Shown here in pieces: positions 62,281 to 64,000 of a DNA stretch of 64,000 nt (position 1 is its first letter; each line of letters begins with the position of its first letter). The DNA comes from Pseudomonas sp. KNUC1026. Its GTDB lineage: Bacteria > Pseudomonadota > Gammaproteobacteria > Pseudomonadales > Pseudomonadaceae. The notes beneath the pieces were generated by a model that saw only the letters and a list, made by a program, of their open reading frames with translations, was not told the origin of the DNA and made no database searches. The stretch covers positions 1,240,001 to 1,304,000 of the forward strand of contig NZ_CP087138.1 in the NCBI RefSeq assembly GCF_021650705.1. The letters are read 5' to 3'. The position numbers were made by a program, and so were the translations under genes.

Positions 62281-62987
62281 ATGCCTGACACCCAGCATTT
62301 GCTGATCGTCGACGACGACCCTGACATCCGTTCCCTGCTCAGCGATTACCTCACTCAGGCCGGCTACCGCGTGAGCACCGCCGCCGACGGACGCGACATG
62401 CGCCGCGAACTCGACCTGCACGTGATCGACCTGGTAGTGCTCGACCTCATGCTGCCGGGCGTGGACGGCCTGGCGCTGTGCCGGCAGCTGCGTGAGGTGA
62501 GCAATGTGCCGGTGGTGATGCTCACGGCACGTGGCACGCTGGATGAGCCGCATCGCCGGGCTGGAGGAGGGCGCTGATGACTACGTGGCCAAACCGTTCG
62601 ACCCGCGCGAGCTGCTGTTGCGTATCCAGACGGTGCTGCGCCGTGCGCTGAGCTTTCCTCAACGGGCGCGCATCGATGAGGTGGGCAGCATCACCTTCTC
62701 CGGCTGGCAGCTCGACACCGTGCCCGCCATGTGCTTTCGCCCGAGGGCGTGGTGGCGCACCTGGGCAACTCGGACTTTCGTGTGTTGCGCTTGCTGTTGC
62801 AGCACCCCGATCGGCCACTGAGCCGGAGTTTCTGCGCAACCACGCGTTCGACAAGGACAGCCAGCCGTTCGACCGCGCCGTGGATGTGTGCGTCAGCCGG
62901 CTGCGCCAGCGATTGGGCAATGCCTTGATCAAGACCGTGCGCAACGAAGGCTACATGCTCACCGCCACCGACGTGCGCAGCCAGTGA
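62281..62987 (+). CDS. OmpR-family response regulator (three frame disruptions)
   Basis: About 235 residues: a receiver domain ([14 protein letters not shown]; phosphoacceptor in [26 protein letters not shown]) and a winged-helix domain ending with [16 protein letters not shown] and [10 protein letters not shown]. Single-base changes are needed near 62540, 62723 and 62824. The stop overlaps the GTG start of the kinase (GTGA), so both are one operon. Divergent from the RTX gene with a 200-base gap. Confidence 0.88.
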
Positions 62988-64000
62988 AGCGCTGGTGGGT
63001 GCGCTGCGTGCCACGCTCGCTGTACGGGCGCATGGTTGTGGTGATGGTGCTGGGCACGGTGGGCGCGCAAACCATCACCAGCACCGTGTGGTATGACGTG
63101 CGCCATACCCAGTCACTGGAAATCCCCACGCGCCTGGTGGCCACGCACCTGGCTGATCTTGTGCGAGTGGCCGAACAAGAGCCGGACCAGGTCGATCACC
63201 TTTCCGAATTGCTGCGCGCCCCCGGCTTCGAAGTGCGCGTCAATGCCAGCGCTACCCACCCGGACGTGCCGTTGGACGTCGACTCACAGGCCGCCGAAGA
63301 CCTGCTGCGCACTGTGCTCAAGGAGAAAACCGGCAAGGCGCAGACCTTCCAGCTCCTGCGCCTGGAGCTGCTCGATCAGAACGACCACAAGGCTGGCCTG
63401 CCGGTGCTGCTTTCGGCCCGCGCCGACGTTGGGCCGGTTCCTGGTCGACCTGCGCCTGCCGGATGGGCGCTGGCTGCTGGTCGATGCCACCGAGGCTCAG
63501 GGTTGGAGCCCTCGCGCCATGTGGCAATTGGTCCTGGACTATGTGGTGCGCATCTACCTGGTGCGCATCCTGTTGGTGCTGTTGATCACGCTGGTGGCGG
63601 TGCGCCTGGTTACCGCGCCGCTCAAACGACTGGCCGACGCCGCCCGCGCGCTGGGGCACAACCTGCGCCAGCCGCCGCTGTCGGAAGAGGGGCCCAGTGA
63701 AGTGCGTGAGGCCAGCGCGGCGTTCAACGCCATGCAGCGCCAGTTGGCGGCTCATCTGAGCCAGCGCACGCGGTTCCTCGCAGCGGTGTCGCATGACTTG
63801 CGTTCGCCGCTGACGCGCATGCGCTTGCGCACCGAACGTATCGACGACGCCAACCTGCGTGAACTGCTGCTGCAAGACCTTGAAGGCATGCGGCAGATGG
63901 TCGATGCCACCCTGGCCTACATCAGCAGCGGGGAAACCCGCGAGCCCCAGCAACTGATCGACCTGAATGCGCTGTTGCTGAGCATCGAGGTGGATTTCAC
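62984..64000 (+). CDS. Sensor histidine kinase, EnvZ-like (partial, frame disrupted)
   Basis: The N-terminal two thirds of a membrane kinase; the ATPase domain lies beyond the right edge. A TM helix near residues 15-35, a periplasmic domain of about 130 residues, a second TM (YLVRILLVLLITLVAVRL), a HAMP (VTAPLKRLADAARALG) and a HisKA domain with the phosphoacceptor in AAVSHDLRSPLTRMRL are visible. One extra G near 63431 (restoring DVGRFLVDLRLPDGRW) disrupts the frame. It is paired with the upstream OmpR-type regulator; the signal is unknown. Confidence 0.87.

Overview
The window is GC-rich, densely packed chromosomal DNA from a Pseudomonas, most likely of the P. putida group. The evidence is the gene content and order (yejABEF, mltD-gloB-rnhA, dacB-yggL-rocA2/rocS2-dgt, mobA-moaB-moeA, fadBA-topA, sbcDC next to moxR-bat), a Pseudomonas-type REP pair, and FliA and LexA sites of the expected form. 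Most of it is core genome. No insertion sequence, prophage, CRISPR array or rRNA is visible.

Layout. 1-6080: an oligopeptide/microcin-C-type ABC transporter operon on the minus strand (two tandem solute-binding proteins, yejB, yejE, start of yejF). 6186-9785: mltD, gloB, a SAM methyltransferase and rnhA. 9782-17017: minus-strand block of a LysR regulator, dacB, yggL, an orphan Cache/HAMP sensor and a RocS2/RocA2-like two-component system. 17157-19614: dgt and a yqjD-yqjE-yqjK-like membrane operon. 19800-21525: small redox protein, a gene behind a strong LexA box, an RluA-family pseudouridine synthase and tRNA-Pro(CGG). 21607-26913: lipoprotein, molybdopterin genes mobA/moaB/moeA, a mannose-1-phosphate guanylyltransferase and a YegS-type lipid kinase. 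27041-33212: cheV behind a sigma-28 promoter, slt, an Uup-like ABC-F ATPase, UspA. 33461-40850: fadBA, a DUF1653 protein, topA and two small conserved genes. 40886-42631: YghU-like glutathione transferase and a GNAT acetyltransferase, followed by a REP pair. 42764-54469: one tightly coupled minus-strand operon moxR-DUF58-DUF4381-batA-batB-batD-sbcD-sbcC. 54757-64000: a more accessory tail with an orphan Rhs-core protein, a UspE-like protein, miaE, an AAA ATPase/TOPRIM-like pair, a thiolase, an AlgE-R-module-like RTX protein and a two-component system running off the end.

Data quality matters here. More than twenty genes, including topA, need one or more single-base corrections to restore the family reading frame, often in short runs of one base. 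Because essential genes are affected in the same way as accessory ones, I read most of these as sequencing or assembly errors, not decay. I report each such gene as one feature and give the approximate shift position.

The best candidate for an undescribed system is the two-gene unit at 57321-59219: an ABC/OLD-class AAA ATPase whose stop overlaps the start of a protein with TOPRIM-like EGxxD and DxD motifs, an arrangement like the PARIS and AbiL anti-phage systems. Other leads are a LexA-box-controlled gene of unknown function (20094-20441), the output-less Cache sensor beside a kinase without a periplasmic sensor domain, the orphan Rhs tip, the stand-alone R-module RTX protein, and a KTG-to-ETG change in DacB.
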